Of a stretch of DNA of 64,000 nucleotides, positions 17,520-26,557 are shown piece by piece. The position numbers and the translations under genes are program-made. Below the pieces are notes generated by a model. That model had not been told where the DNA came from. It searched no databases and saw nothing but the letters and a program-made list of their open reading frames with translations. Location: assembly GCA_017646665.1 (NCBI GenBank), contig JAGCMB010000017.1, forward strand, positions 1 to 64,000, given 5' to 3'. The DNA is from Bacteroidaceae bacterium (GTDB lineage Bacteria > Bacteroidota > Bacteroidia > Bacteroidales > Bacteroidaceae). The stretch's first letter is position 1. Each line of letters begins with the position of its first letter.

Positions 17520-19394
17520 ATGGCAGATCAAGTAAATTACAAACGCACATTGGCCGGTTCGGTAGGTGCTGGTGTAGGTGCTATTTTTAGTGCATCAGGT
17601 CGTACATATTACATCCTTGAGCACAAGACAACAACTGGTTATCACAATGCCGGTGACTCTGACAAGATTATCGTAGACCAGGTTGAGCTTGGTCGTGATT
17701 CAAGCTGTCAGGTACGTTTCGACGAGTCTTGCGAGACTGTTAGCCGCAAGCACGCAGCAATCGTACGCGAGGGCGATGGTTGGAAGATTATTCCACTTTC
17801 ACAGACAAATGCTACTTATGTAAACTCTGTTCCTGTTCAGGGTGAGAGAAAACTTAATTCAGGTGACGAGATTCGTCTTTCTTCACACGGTCCTGTTATG
17901 GGCTTCATCGTACCTCAGGGTGCAAGCAGCCTTGTTAAGAGCATCGGTATGACAGAGCGTATGAACCTCTTCCGCAAACAGGCACTTGCTCCTTATAAGA
18001 AAGGTTTGACAATTTTGACAGTTCTTCTTGCTATTGTTATCATCGGCTCAGTAGTTGCTGGTGTATTGGGTGGCCAGAAGATTGTTGAGCAGGGCAATGT
18101 TATTGCTGAACAGGGTAAGAACCTTGCTGTTCTTGAGGATCAGAGAGCTGAACTCGAGAAGGGCTTGTTGAACCAGAGAGATGAACTCGACAAGCAGTAT
18201 GAGAAGATTATGGAGCAGGAGGATTATGTAAATGACCTCCAGAAGCAGATTGAGGAGAAAGAGGCTGAGCGTCTTGCTGCTGAGCAGGCTATGGCTGAGG
18301 CTTCTGCTGCCGAGAGAGCTGCTCTCCAGGCACAGATTGATGCTGCAAATGAGGCTGCTGAGGCTGCAAAGAAGAACGCTGCCGCTGCTGCAAGCCAGCT
18401 CAGACAGTACAAGAAGGCTGCTGACGAGCAGAGTGCTGCAATCAAGGATCTCGAGAAGCAGATCAAGGAAACTGAAACAGCTATCGTAAAGGCTGAGGCT
18501 GCTCCTGCTGCTCCTGCTGCAGAGAAGGCTGCTGCTGTTGCCGAGAAGGCTGCTGCTCCTGCTGAAAATGCTTTGTTCTCTAACATCGAGGATTGCTACT
18601 CAGCTGTTTACTACGTCAAGATGGACAACGTACAGGTATATGACCGTTCAGGTACACTCAAATACCAGTTCGACATGACCGGTTTCGTTGGTGGTACAGG
18701 ATTTATGCTTGACGATGGTACATTCGTTACTGCACGTCGTGTTGTTGAGCCTTGGTTCTACTATACTTCAACTTCTATCGGTAGGGACGAGTATGGCCAG
18801 CACTGGACATTGGGCTACTTGCAGTACCTCACATACTACGGTTGGAAGATTGATGCTAACTTCACAGCATATTCTCCTGCAAAGACAAGCTTCAAGTTCA
18901 GAACAAGCGAAATGTCAACAAAGGAAATCACATCTAAGACAAAGGTTACAGATGTTGTTCCTGCAAAGCACGTCCGCAAGCTTGTTAAGTCTAACGCAAG
19001 AGATTTGTTCGTATATGACGACTCAAAGAATGACTGGGCTACACTTGGTAAGAGCGAGCAGCTTGCAAGCGTTAAGGGCTTGAAATCAGCTCCTGCAGCT
19101 TCTGTTACTCTTAACTCTGGTGAAGCAGTGGTTGCTCTTTGCTACCCATACAACGAGGGCTTCAAGAACTCTTTGAACGTTAACCCAGAATTGAGAAAGA
19201 ACACTGTTAACTCACCTGATTTGAACAATGTAGGTGTTATCGAGTTGGCTACAAAGCGTTACTACAAGGGCGCAGATGGTGCACCTGTTCTCGTTCAGAT
19301 TGACGGTGTATGGACTGTAGTAGGTATCCTTGGCCACACAGACTTGGAGTCAGACCGTGACTTCGCTGCGCCAATCAAGAATATCGCGCACTAA
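17520..19394 (+). CDS. FHA - transmembrane - coiled-coil protein with degenerate trypsin-like domain
   Basis: 624 residues. A cytoplasmic FHA domain (about 30-130) has LGRDSSC, SRKHA (75-79) and NATYVN in place of NGT. One membrane segment (about 163-185) follows, then a long Gln/Glu/Ala coiled coil (about 190-320), an Ala/Pro linker and a C-terminal trypsin/HtrA-like fold. There GGTGFMLDDGTFVTARRVV matches the region around the catalytic His, but Arg407 stands at the His position, and GADGAP (584-589) replaces GxSGGP, with Asp586 at the Ser position. ARDLFVY (around Asp495) may keep the Asp. The domain is therefore most likely a non-proteolytic binding module outside the inner membrane. Codon choice (AGA, CTC, AAG) resembles that of dnaK and suggests strong expression. 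A strong hairpin follows the stop. Confidence 0.85.
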   Translation: MADQVNYKRTLAGSVGAGVGAIFSASGRTYYILEHKTTTGYHNAGDSDKIIVDQVELGRDSSCQVRFDESCETVSRKHAAIVREGDGWKIIPLSQTNATYVNSVPVQGERKLNSGDEIRLSSHGPVMGFIVPQGASSLVKSIGMTERMNLFRKQALAPYKKGLTILTVLLAIVIIGSVVAGVLGGQKIVEQGNVIAEQGKNLAVLEDQRAELEKGLLNQRDELDKQYEKIMEQEDYVNDLQKQIEEKEAERLAAEQAMAEASAAERAALQAQIDAANEAAEAAKKNAAAAASQLRQYKKAADEQSAAIKDLEKQIKETETAIVKAEAAPAAPAAEKAAAVAEKAAAPAENALFSNIEDCYSAVYYVKMDNVQVYDRSGTLKYQFDMTGFVGGTGFMLDDGTFVTARRVVEPWFYYTSTSIGRDEYGQHWTLGYLQYLTYYGWKIDANFTAYSPAKTSFKFRTSEMSTKEITSKTKVTDVVPAKHVRKLVKSNARDLFVYDDSKNDWATLGKSEQLASVKGLKSAPAASVTLNSGEAVVALCYPYNEGFKNSLNVNPELRKNTVNSPDLNNVGVIELATKRYYKGADGAPVLVQIDGVWTVVGILGHTDLESDRDFAAPIKNIAH

Positions 19395-19448
19395 AAAAAA
19401 TAAATACCTTGATTTTTTGAATTAAGATTAGGGTATATACCTATAAAA

Positions 19449-19487
19449 GCGGTGGTGTCGTATCAAAATATTGCGACACCACTGCTC
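19449..19487 (+). terminator. Strong stem-loop after the FHA/pseudoprotease gene
   Basis: AGCGGTGGTGTCG (19449-19461) pairs with CGACACCACTGCT (19475-19487), 13 bp with one wobble, followed by a T-rich stretch at 19497-19502. It lies inside the gene cluster, 127 bp before the phosphatase gene. No canonical promoter is visible between it and that gene, so it may attenuate rather than end transcription. Confidence 0.7.
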
Positions 19488-19521
19488 CTACAAATATTTT
19501 TTATAATAAAATCATTAAAAA

Positions 19522-20538
19522 ATGAGAGTAAAACTGACCGCAGGGACAAACGTAGGTTGCGTTCGTACCAACAATGAAGATAATTTTATAACGAACATAG
19601 ATCTTAGTCGTCCCGATTGGTTCTTGCCTAAAGACGTATCCGAAGCCGTAAATCTGTGCGACGAAGGATGCGCTTTTGTCGTTGCTGATGGAATGGGTGG
19701 CTTGAACGCCGGAGAGGTCGCTTCGGCCATTGCAGTTGAGCACGTCAAGCAGGAATTTCTCAATGCCAACCTCAAGAAGATTGTAAAATCGGACAAGGAT
19801 GTTGAGAAGTTTATGCGTGAAATCGTAGAAAAAGCCGATGCTGCCATTAAAAAGAGAGTTGAAGAGGACTCTGAAACAAAGGGTATGGGTACTACTTTGA
19901 TTTTCGCTTGGGTTATCGGCCGTAAGGCTTATTTGTCGTGGTGTGGCGATAGTCGTGCCTATCTTTACAATCCTGCAAGTGGGTTGAAAAGAGTGTCAAA
20001 GGACCACTCTTATGTACAGGAGTTGGTCGATGCCGGCAAATTGGACGAAGATCTTGCTTTTGACCATCCGAACAGCAATATCATTACAAGATGTCTTGGT
20101 GATTTCAAAGACAGGGCAAAACCGGACTTTGCAACCGTTGCACTAAAAACAGGAGATAGAATTATGTTGTGCAGTGACGGTTTGTGTGGCTTGTGCAGAG
20201 ATGAGGAAATCAATGAAGTAATGAGAAATTTCTGCGAAGATATAGAGGTTTGTAAAAGGGAACTTATAAATGCTGCACTCAATGCCGGCGGTTATGATAA
20301 TGTTACAATTGCTCTTATGGAAGTGGTAGATGATGACAGTGCGGAAATTGCCGATACTTGTGATTTCTCTACAAAAAGGACAAAAAAGAAAAAGAAGAAC
20401 AAAAAAGGGGGCTCAGCATCTCTTTGGAAGATTCTTATTTTTATGATTATCCTATTGGTAATAATTGCTTTGGTTATGAAAAATACAGAATTGTTTGATG
20501 GAGGCATACGTGAAGCTATTACTAATGCTATTTCTTGA
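19522..20538 (+). CDS. PP2C-family Ser/Thr phosphatase with C-terminal membrane anchor
   Basis: 338 residues; removes phosphate from Ser/Thr residues placed by the cluster's kinases. The PPM metal-binding motifs are present: TNNEDN (17-21), VVADGMGG (53-60, Asp56), WCGDSRAYL, CSDGL and GGYDNVT. After the catalytic domain comes a very basic stretch (KRTKKKKKNKKG) and one membrane segment (about 301-319), leaving only about 19 residues beyond it. The enzyme is thus held at the inner membrane with its active site in the cytoplasm. It lies 38 bp before the second kinase gene. It plays the role that PppA plays in type VI secretion or Stp in Gram-positives; the partnership is inferred from position. 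Confidence 0.93.
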   Translation: MRVKLTAGTNVGCVRTNNEDNFITNIDLSRPDWFLPKDVSEAVNLCDEGCAFVVADGMGGLNAGEVASAIAVEHVKQEFLNANLKKIVKSDKDVEKFMREIVEKADAAIKKRVEEDSETKGMGTTLIFAWVIGRKAYLSWCGDSRAYLYNPASGLKRVSKDHSYVQELVDAGKLDEDLAFDHPNSNIITRCLGDFKDRAKPDFATVALKTGDRIMLCSDGLCGLCRDEEINEVMRNFCEDIEVCKRELINAALNAGGYDNVTIALMEVVDDDSAEIADTCDFSTKRTKKKKKNKKGGSASLWKILIFMIILLVIIALVMKNTELFDGGIREAITNAIS

Positions 20539-20576
20539 TATCATTCAATTCTACTAACAAATAAAACAATTCAAAA

Positions 20577-21596
20577 ATGCAAAACGTTGAAGGCGCCGTT
20601 TTTGACGGTAGATATTTATTGAAAGAGTTTAAAGGCAGCGGTAGTTTTGGCGAAGTGTGGTTGGCTGTTGACCAACAGACCGGAATAGAGGTTGCCATTA
20701 AGATATATATTGCAATGGATCCGCAGGGATTGGAGGACTTCATCAGGGAGTTCAGAATTTCATTCAATTTTAACCATCCTAATCTGTTGCACGCAAATTA
20801 TCTTGAGATTTGCAGGGATGACAACAACCGTCCTTACCTTGTTATGCCTTATTGTCCTCAAGGCTCGGCAAGTAAATACATTGGAAATATAACAGAAGAT
20901 GTCCTTTGGGTGTTCATCAGGGACGTGGCTGCCGGTTTGGCCTACCTGCACTCTCAGGAACCACCAATCATACACCAGGACATCAAACCCGACAATATTC
21001 TCATTGGTCCTAGCGGTGACTTTATGATTACCGACTTTGGTATAAGCAAGCAGGTGCGTTCAACCTTGCGCAAGAGTGCTGCACAGGTCGGTTCATCGGG
21101 TACAATTGCCTATATGGGACCCGAACACTTTGTAAACGGTTATTCTGCAATTAAAGCGAGTGACATTTGGGCTCTTGGAGCAACAATCTATGAGCTTGCT
21201 ATGGGTGATTTGCCATTTTGTGGCTATGGTGGTTCAATGTTGAACCACGGTGCTGATATGGCAGAACTTCCCGAGGCTGATTTCTCACGCGACCTTAACA
21301 AGATTATGCAGATTTGCTTGAGTAAGGAGACTTGGTCACGTCCGGCTGCAGAACAGCTTGCTGAGTATGCTGCAATGAAGGTGAAGGGCAAGAATCCTGA
21401 GCCATTGTGGCCCGAGGAGCAACAGCCTGAGCCTGTTGTTGAAACAGCTGCACCAGCAGTTGAGAACAACCAGGCAAACCAAAAAGCAAAGCCTGCAAAG
21501 AGTGGCGGTGGAGCCTTTTCTTGGTTCCTTGCAGCAGTCTTGGGCTTGGCTGCCGGTGCTGCAGCATCGTTGTATCTAGGCGGAATGCTTTTTTAA
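20577..21596 (+). CDS. Tail-anchored Ser/Thr protein kinase, non-RD type
   Basis: 339 residues. The kinase domain (about 12-265) has glycine loop GSGSFGEV (20-27), VAIK with Lys42, HQDIKPDN (133-140) and DFG (153-155), then GTIAYMGPEH. The catalytic loop reads HQD, not HRD, so regulation by activation-loop phosphorylation in the RD manner is unlikely. An acidic/Pro linker and a Lys/Gly-rich stretch lead to one membrane segment (about 314-336) at the extreme C-terminus, with no extracellular sensor domain. The protein is therefore anchored by its tail and must receive signals through a partner in the membrane, for example the FHA/pseudoprotease protein. Located between the phosphatase and the giant Ig-repeat gene. 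Confidence 0.92.
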   Translation: MQNVEGAVFDGRYLLKEFKGSGSFGEVWLAVDQQTGIEVAIKIYIAMDPQGLEDFIREFRISFNFNHPNLLHANYLEICRDDNNRPYLVMPYCPQGSASKYIGNITEDVLWVFIRDVAAGLAYLHSQEPPIIHQDIKPDNILIGPSGDFMITDFGISKQVRSTLRKSAAQVGSSGTIAYMGPEHFVNGYSAIKASDIWALGATIYELAMGDLPFCGYGGSMLNHGADMAELPEADFSRDLNKIMQICLSKETWSRPAAEQLAEYAAMKVKGKNPEPLWPEEQQPEPVVETAAPAVENNQANQKAKPAKSGGGAFSWFLAAVLGLAAGAAASLYLGGMLF

Positions 21597-21643
21597 AATG
21601 TGATAGTGACTAAAACATTATTACGGTTATAAACAGAAAAAAT

Positions 21644-24600
21644 ATGAAAGAATTTTGTAAGACAATATCCAAGCGAGCATTTTTGAGCCTTATGGCGCTT
21701 TTCTGTTCGCTGATAGTTGTTGCGCAGGAGGTAACAGTTACACCAGTGTTCAATGGCAATAGTGTCCAGAGCGCAGGTGTATATTATTCTGTCGTGGGAG
21801 CCCGAATTTCTCCTAACGTAGCAGTAAATACCCCCTATAAGATATCAGATGTAAAATTGACAGTCAAGCGTGATGGTGCCGTTATTTTAAATAACCATCC
21901 TAATGCGCCATTCGATGCAGCTGATGCCGGTCTTTATGAGTTGAGTGGAAATGTTACATTGACCTGGACCGAGAATGGTGCTACAAAGACCAAGTCGGTT
22001 GCGGTTCCTGTAACTAAAATCCAAATCATCAATCCTAAACTGACTTTGCAGAAAAATGCTTATGTCGTGGTTTCTGATGAGCCTTTTGGTGTGGATTTTG
22101 TTAGTGGAACAACTTTAGGTAGTTGGGAGATTGACTGGACAGTAGTTCCTGATGGAGCAAATGTAGAGGGTAACGCTTTAAACTTCACCTTCTCGCAAAT
22201 TAATAATTCTGATGAAATAGCCTGGCCGTTGTATACAGCCGATTGTAAGTATTATGTTGCCGGTACAGAATTGTATAGTAAGCAAGAAAACGTTACAGCA
22301 ATGGTTTATCCGGCACCAAAGTTTAATTACCTTGATTCAAAGAGTGTATTCAATACAGCCAAGGATACGACAATTACAATGGGCTTCAGTGTTGCCGGTG
22401 CGTACCCTGACGGATGGACTTACCAGTGGTTCAAGGATGGTGAAGCTATTACAGCACAGGAGAGTGGTAATGCCGATGTTCAACCATTTGAAATTCCTGC
22501 TATACAGACAAATAGCTTTACTCAGCGTTTTGAGGATTGGGTGTCTACAAATAAAGGATTGAATGGTGTATCCTCAAAACATTCATATACATTTGAAGCA
22601 TATAGCGGTGACGTGCTTACATTCGATTGGAGAGTAAGTAGCGAAGATGGATATGATTGGCTTAAAATAACTCTTGATGGACGTCAACTGTATTATAAGA
22701 GTGGAGTAGCCGAAGGTCGTCATAGCGAAACTATTACAACAGAAGGAGAACATACCCTTGAAGTGGAGTACATTAAGGACAATGGCGTTGGTGGAAACGA
22801 AGACTGTGGAGAAATCAAAAATATGCTTCTTGAAACAAAGAAAAGGAGATATGTCTACAAAGTCGTTGCGCAAAATCATTATACCGATGGTAGAGATTGG
22901 GGTACCTTTGAAAAGGAGTTTGTTGTAAATGTTTATCCCACAACAAGCATTGAGTACGTTTCGGATTCTGTTTACAATTTCTCACAAGAGAGTACATTCA
23001 CACTTGAGATTGCTACAGCTGGTGGTATGCAGGACGGTTGGAGATATTCTTGGAAAAAGAATGGCGAATTACTTGATTCAGAAGAGCCTAGCTTTGAATT
23101 TACAGCAACTCCTGAGGAGCAGTTCTTCGTGGATAGATATGAAGTGATTGCTGTCAACTATGCCGAGAATCATGACATCTTGGCTCAATATAGAAAAGAG
23201 TTTATCGTAAATGTATTCCCGGTTCCGACTGTAGATGTGCCTAAAGCATATTTCAACTATCTGGAGCTGGATACCACCATCAATCTTGAATTTGCAAAGA
23301 AGGGTGGTTTTCCACATGGTTGGGATGTCACTTGGAAAAAGAATGGTGTGGAGATGACATCCACTGCACCTGCGGCAGTACATACTAATAGCTATGGTGT
23401 AAAGACCAATACCATCTATTATATATCTCAGCCATACCACGATAAGGGTGTTGCTACATCGTGGTGTGTTGCCGATGGTGGTAACTCTTTGATATCGAAT
23501 GTTCAGCTGGAAACAGTTGCTAATGCATTTGATGTACGTCAGCAGTTTGCTTTTATCAGCAATGATAATGGAGCTACATACTATCTTTATCACGTAACTG
23601 AACAAAAGTATGTAAACAAAGAGGGCTCGCTCGACGAGCAACCGATAGATCCAATATATTTTAAGGATGCGGCATACGCTAATACTGTATTTATCTATTT
23701 CGATGAACAGCATCAAATAAATGTCAATAGTCTTCGTCATGTTGTTGTAGACAACTTCGGTACCCCAGATGGTGGAAACTCTTGTTTCCTTGAAGAGGTT
23801 GGTAGCCTGAATGTTAATGACCAAAATATTGAGGTTGCTTTGACACCAACAGGTATGCCTGTTGAGGATGTTTATGTTGCCCACGTGACAAATACGTTCT
23901 ATGGCAATGTATGGTTTGATAAAGAGTTCCATTTCTATGTCAATACATATCCTCATCCTGCGATTGAGTATACAACCGCTAGTGAATTCTACACAGCGAA
24001 TGATACAATTTTCCAGTTGGGTGTGCAGGTTGCCGGAGCTCGTGAGCAAGGTTGGATATACAAATGGATAAAGAACGGCTCTGTTGTAGCAGAGGATGCT
24101 AATAATACATTTGACGCTGAAGTAGCTCCTTCTGAAAGCGATTACTCGAATGTTTACACTGTAATTGCAACCAACAAAACAATGAATGGTGATACATTGA
24201 CTGTTCTAGAAAGAGAATTTGTTGTAAATGTATACCGTGAAGCTAGCATAAAGCACAAGAACGATAGACGTGTTTTCAATTATGCCAAAGAAACCGATGT
24301 TACTTTGGAGTTTGAGATATCTGGTGGTTACAGCGAAGGCTGGACATACGTTTGGCACAGGAACGGTGAGTTGCTTGACGAGTCCGGTAAACAGATTACC
24401 TATCGCGAGGTGCCAACAAATAAGCTTTTTACTAGTGAATATTCTGTAGTTGCAACAAATACGGCATTGAATGGCGATACATTGGCTGTTTGTCCAATAT
24501 CTTTTGATGTCAACATCTTCCCATTGACCAGTATAGAGTATACAACCGAAACCGAATTCAACACTGCTAAAAACGAAACATTTGTTTTGGGTGTACAGGT

Positions 24601-26545
24601 AGCCGGTGGCCGTGAGGCTGGTTGGGAGTACAAGTGGTCTAAGAATGATTTGATAATTGATGGTGATGAACCAACTCTCAATGCTGTTGAGAAAACCACA
24701 AAGAATATACAGAATAATACATATAAGGTTGTTGCAACCAACTTGGCTGAAAATGGCGACTTGTTGGCTGAATATACAAAAGAGTTTGTTGTGAATGTAT
24801 ATATTGCTCCAGACTTCTTTGAAACGAAAAAATTCCACGAACAAGTTGTCGGTGGCATTGAATTTGACCGTTCGGTAAATCACACCGGAGGTTATCCCGA
24901 TGGTTGGGAACTTATTTGGAAACGAAATGATCGCGACCTTCATTTTGATGGCAAGGAGTATCAATTCACAGAGGAGAATCCTAATGATGAAGGATATATT
25001 CTTGTAAAGTATACCGTACAGGCTATAAATAGATTTGAGAATGTTGTTTGGTATGATTCGATAATTGATTTCCCTGTGCGAGTATATCCACAAATAACCT
25101 TCGAAAATACCGAAACACCAGGTTCTTATGACTTGTACAATGAAACACTTGATCTCGGTGCCAACTACTACGGTGGTGTTGTAGATGGCGACAAGGGTTC
25201 TTGGACATTTGATTGGACAAAGAATGGTGCCCGTATGAATTGCGACGAGCCTGTCTTCACACACAACGCAAAGACAAACAACAGCGGTAGCATCATCAAT
25301 GATGTATACAAGGTTGTTGCAAAGCACTTTATTGGTGGTGACGAGGTTTGGAAGAAGGAGTTTACCTATAACATCGCAACCTATCCGTTGGCAAAAATCA
25401 AAGATGTAACCGGTCAGGATACAACTATCTGCGGCGGTAACAATGTTAAATTTGCAATAGATGTGAAATATGCCGATGTCAAGGGATGGTCATACAAGTG
25501 GACAAGAGATGGTGTGACCGTTGCCGGTAACAATACAACAGAATTGTCCGTAAAGGAGGATAATAATTCTGAAAACAACTCCGTGACACATACCTATGTC
25601 CTGACAGCTACAAATAAACATAATGGTAAAACTTGGGTAGAGGAGACTTATACTTTCGTTTCCACAATACGTCCAAAACTTATTGTTCCGGTTATGCAGG
25701 AATATGAAAAAATGCTCCGCGAGGGCGATTTTATTGAACTTGCCGTGAGCGATGGACGTGGTGGTTATCCCCAAGGATGGCAGTACACCTGGTATAACAG
25801 TCACGACTTTACAAACTGCATCACAGACCAGAATGCGGCTGCTTTGGACGAGTTTACGGATATTGAGGGGTACAATGATCAAAAAATGCATTCTCGTCCG
25901 GAGAAGTATATGTTGGTTGTCCAGAATGTGGATGTGAACAATAACACACCTGTACACTATGCCGATACAATCTATTTTGAGGTGACAATGCACCGTTGTC
26001 CACAAGAACCATTCGCATTGACGAAGAAGGGTAATGGCAGCTCAAATATCCTCATTGTGGATATGTTGAACGAGAAAGGTAATTCAGGACTCAAGAATGA
26101 AACCCTTGTAGACAATGATTATAAATTCGCTTTCGGTTACGATGCCGACAAGGAGATTTCTCGTACCGACTATACTCTCCGTTATCAGACATATACCAAA
26201 GACCAAATAAATAAGGATCCTTGGGTGTATGCATATTGGGAGTATGACGATGGTTATGTCTGCAAGACTGATAAGGTATACTTGGGTTCTCGCGCAGTAT
26301 CGGATGATATTACCGAGGATGTGATAGTTCTTGATAACAGTGGCTTCAAGGCTACATTGATGGAGCCAATGCCTGCAAGTGTCAGGGTTATAACATTCAA
26401 TGGTGCTGTCGTGAAACAGACTACTTATAGCGAGCAGGTTGAATTCGATGAGAAATTCGATTTGACAGGCTTGAATGGTGGTATGTACATTGTTGAGGTT
26501 TGCATTGGAAATAACAGAGAAGTGAACAAGATTTTTATTAAGTAA
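21644..26545 (+). CDS. Giant exported Ig-like repeat protein with T9SS-like C-terminal tail
   Basis: 1633 residues; signal peptide about 1-26. At least ten repeats of an Ig-like unit share the core G-W-x-[YV]-x-W-x-[KR]-[ND]-G and end with EF.VNVY. The cores lie near 22411, 23037, 23322, 24051, 24340, 24625, 24903, 25198, 25489 and 25777. The usual spacing is 278-295 bp (93-98 residues), but two intervals are 626 and 729 bp because extra modules are inserted after the KNG loop. One insert resembles a carbohydrate-binding beta-sandwich (residues about 290-400), the other contains NGATYYLYHVTEQKYV, a beta-trefoil-like phrase. The last 80 residues resemble a T9SS type A sorting domain ending GGMYIVEV...NKIFIK. 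Expected at the cell surface. It is the largest product of the kinase/FHA cluster; function unknown. Confidence 0.85.
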   Translation: MKEFCKTISKRAFLSLMALFCSLIVVAQEVTVTPVFNGNSVQSAGVYYSVVGARISPNVAVNTPYKISDVKLTVKRDGAVILNNHPNAPFDAADAGLYELSGNVTLTWTENGATKTKSVAVPVTKIQIINPKLTLQKNAYVVVSDEPFGVDFVSGTTLGSWEIDWTVVPDGANVEGNALNFTFSQINNSDEIAWPLYTADCKYYVAGTELYSKQENVTAMVYPAPKFNYLDSKSVFNTAKDTTITMGFSVAGAYPDGWTYQWFKDGEAITAQESGNADVQPFEIPAIQTNSFTQRFEDWVSTNKGLNGVSSKHSYTFEAYSGDVLTFDWRVSSEDGYDWLKITLDGRQLYYKSGVAEGRHSETITTEGEHTLEVEYIKDNGVGGNEDCGEIKNMLLETKKRRYVYKVVAQNHYTDGRDWGTFEKEFVVNVYPTTSIEYVSDSVYNFSQESTFTLEIATAGGMQDGWRYSWKKNGELLDSEEPSFEFTATPEEQFFVDRYEVIAVNYAENHDILAQYRKEFIVNVFPVPTVDVPKAYFNYLELDTTINLEFAKKGGFPHGWDVTWKKNGVEMTSTAPAAVHTNSYGVKTNTIYYISQPYHDKGVATSWCVADGGNSLISNVQLETVANAFDVRQQFAFISNDNGATYYLYHVTEQKYVNKEGSLDEQPIDPIYFKDAAYANTVFIYFDEQHQINVNSLRHVVVDNFGTPDGGNSCFLEEVGSLNVNDQNIEVALTPTGMPVEDVYVAHVTNTFYGNVWFDKEFHFYVNTYPHPAIEYTTASEFYTANDTIFQLGVQVAGAREQGWIYKWIKNGSVVAEDANNTFDAEVAPSESDYSNVYTVIATNKTMNGDTLTVLEREFVVNVYREASIKHKNDRRVFNYAKETDVTLEFEISGGYSEGWTYVWHRNGELLDESGKQITYREVPTNKLFTSEYSVVATNTALNGDTLAVCPISFDVNIFPLTSIEYTTETEFNTAKNETFVLGVQVAGGREAGWEYKWSKNDLIIDGDEPTLNAVEKTTKNIQNNTYKVVATNLAENGDLLAEYTKEFVVNVYIAPDFFETKKFHEQVVGGIEFDRSVNHTGGYPDGWELIWKRNDRDLHFDGKEYQFTEENPNDEGYILVKYTVQAINRFENVVWYDSIIDFPVRVYPQITFENTETPGSYDLYNETLDLGANYYGGVVDGDKGSWTFDWTKNGARMNCDEPVFTHNAKTNNSGSIINDVYKVVAKHFIGGDEVWKKEFTYNIATYPLAKIKDVTGQDTTICGGNNVKFAIDVKYADVKGWSYKWTRDGVTVAGNNTTELSVKEDNNSENNSVTHTYVLTATNKHNGKTWVEETYTFVSTIRPKLIVPVMQEYEKMLREGDFIELAVSDGRGGYPQGWQYTWYNSHDFTNCITDQNAAALDEFTDIEGYNDQKMHSRPEKYMLVVQNVDVNNNTPVHYADTIYFEVTMHRCPQEPFALTKKGNGSSNILIVDMLNEKGNSGLKNETLVDNDYKFAFGYDADKEISRTDYTLRYQTYTKDQINKDPWVYAYWEYDDGYVCKTDKVYLGSRAVSDDITEDVIVLDNSGFKATLMEPMPASVRVITFNGAVVKQTTYSEQVEFDEKFDLTGLNGGMYIVEVCIGNNREVNKIFIK

Positions 26546-26557
26546 TAGGATTAGGCA

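Noticed and set aside
18224..18586. 120-codon Ala/Ser-rich frame opposite the coiled coil
   Set aside because: Arises from the Ala/Glu/Lys-rich codons of the FHA protein on the other strand.
23078..24049. 323-codon open frame on the minus strand
   Set aside because: Mirror frame of the Ig-repeat gene; no start context or family resemblance.
24206..25327. 373-codon open frame on the minus strand
   Set aside because: It lies fully inside the Ig-repeat gene on the opposite strand; its hydrophobic Ile/Cys-rich translation is a by-product of the repeat codons.
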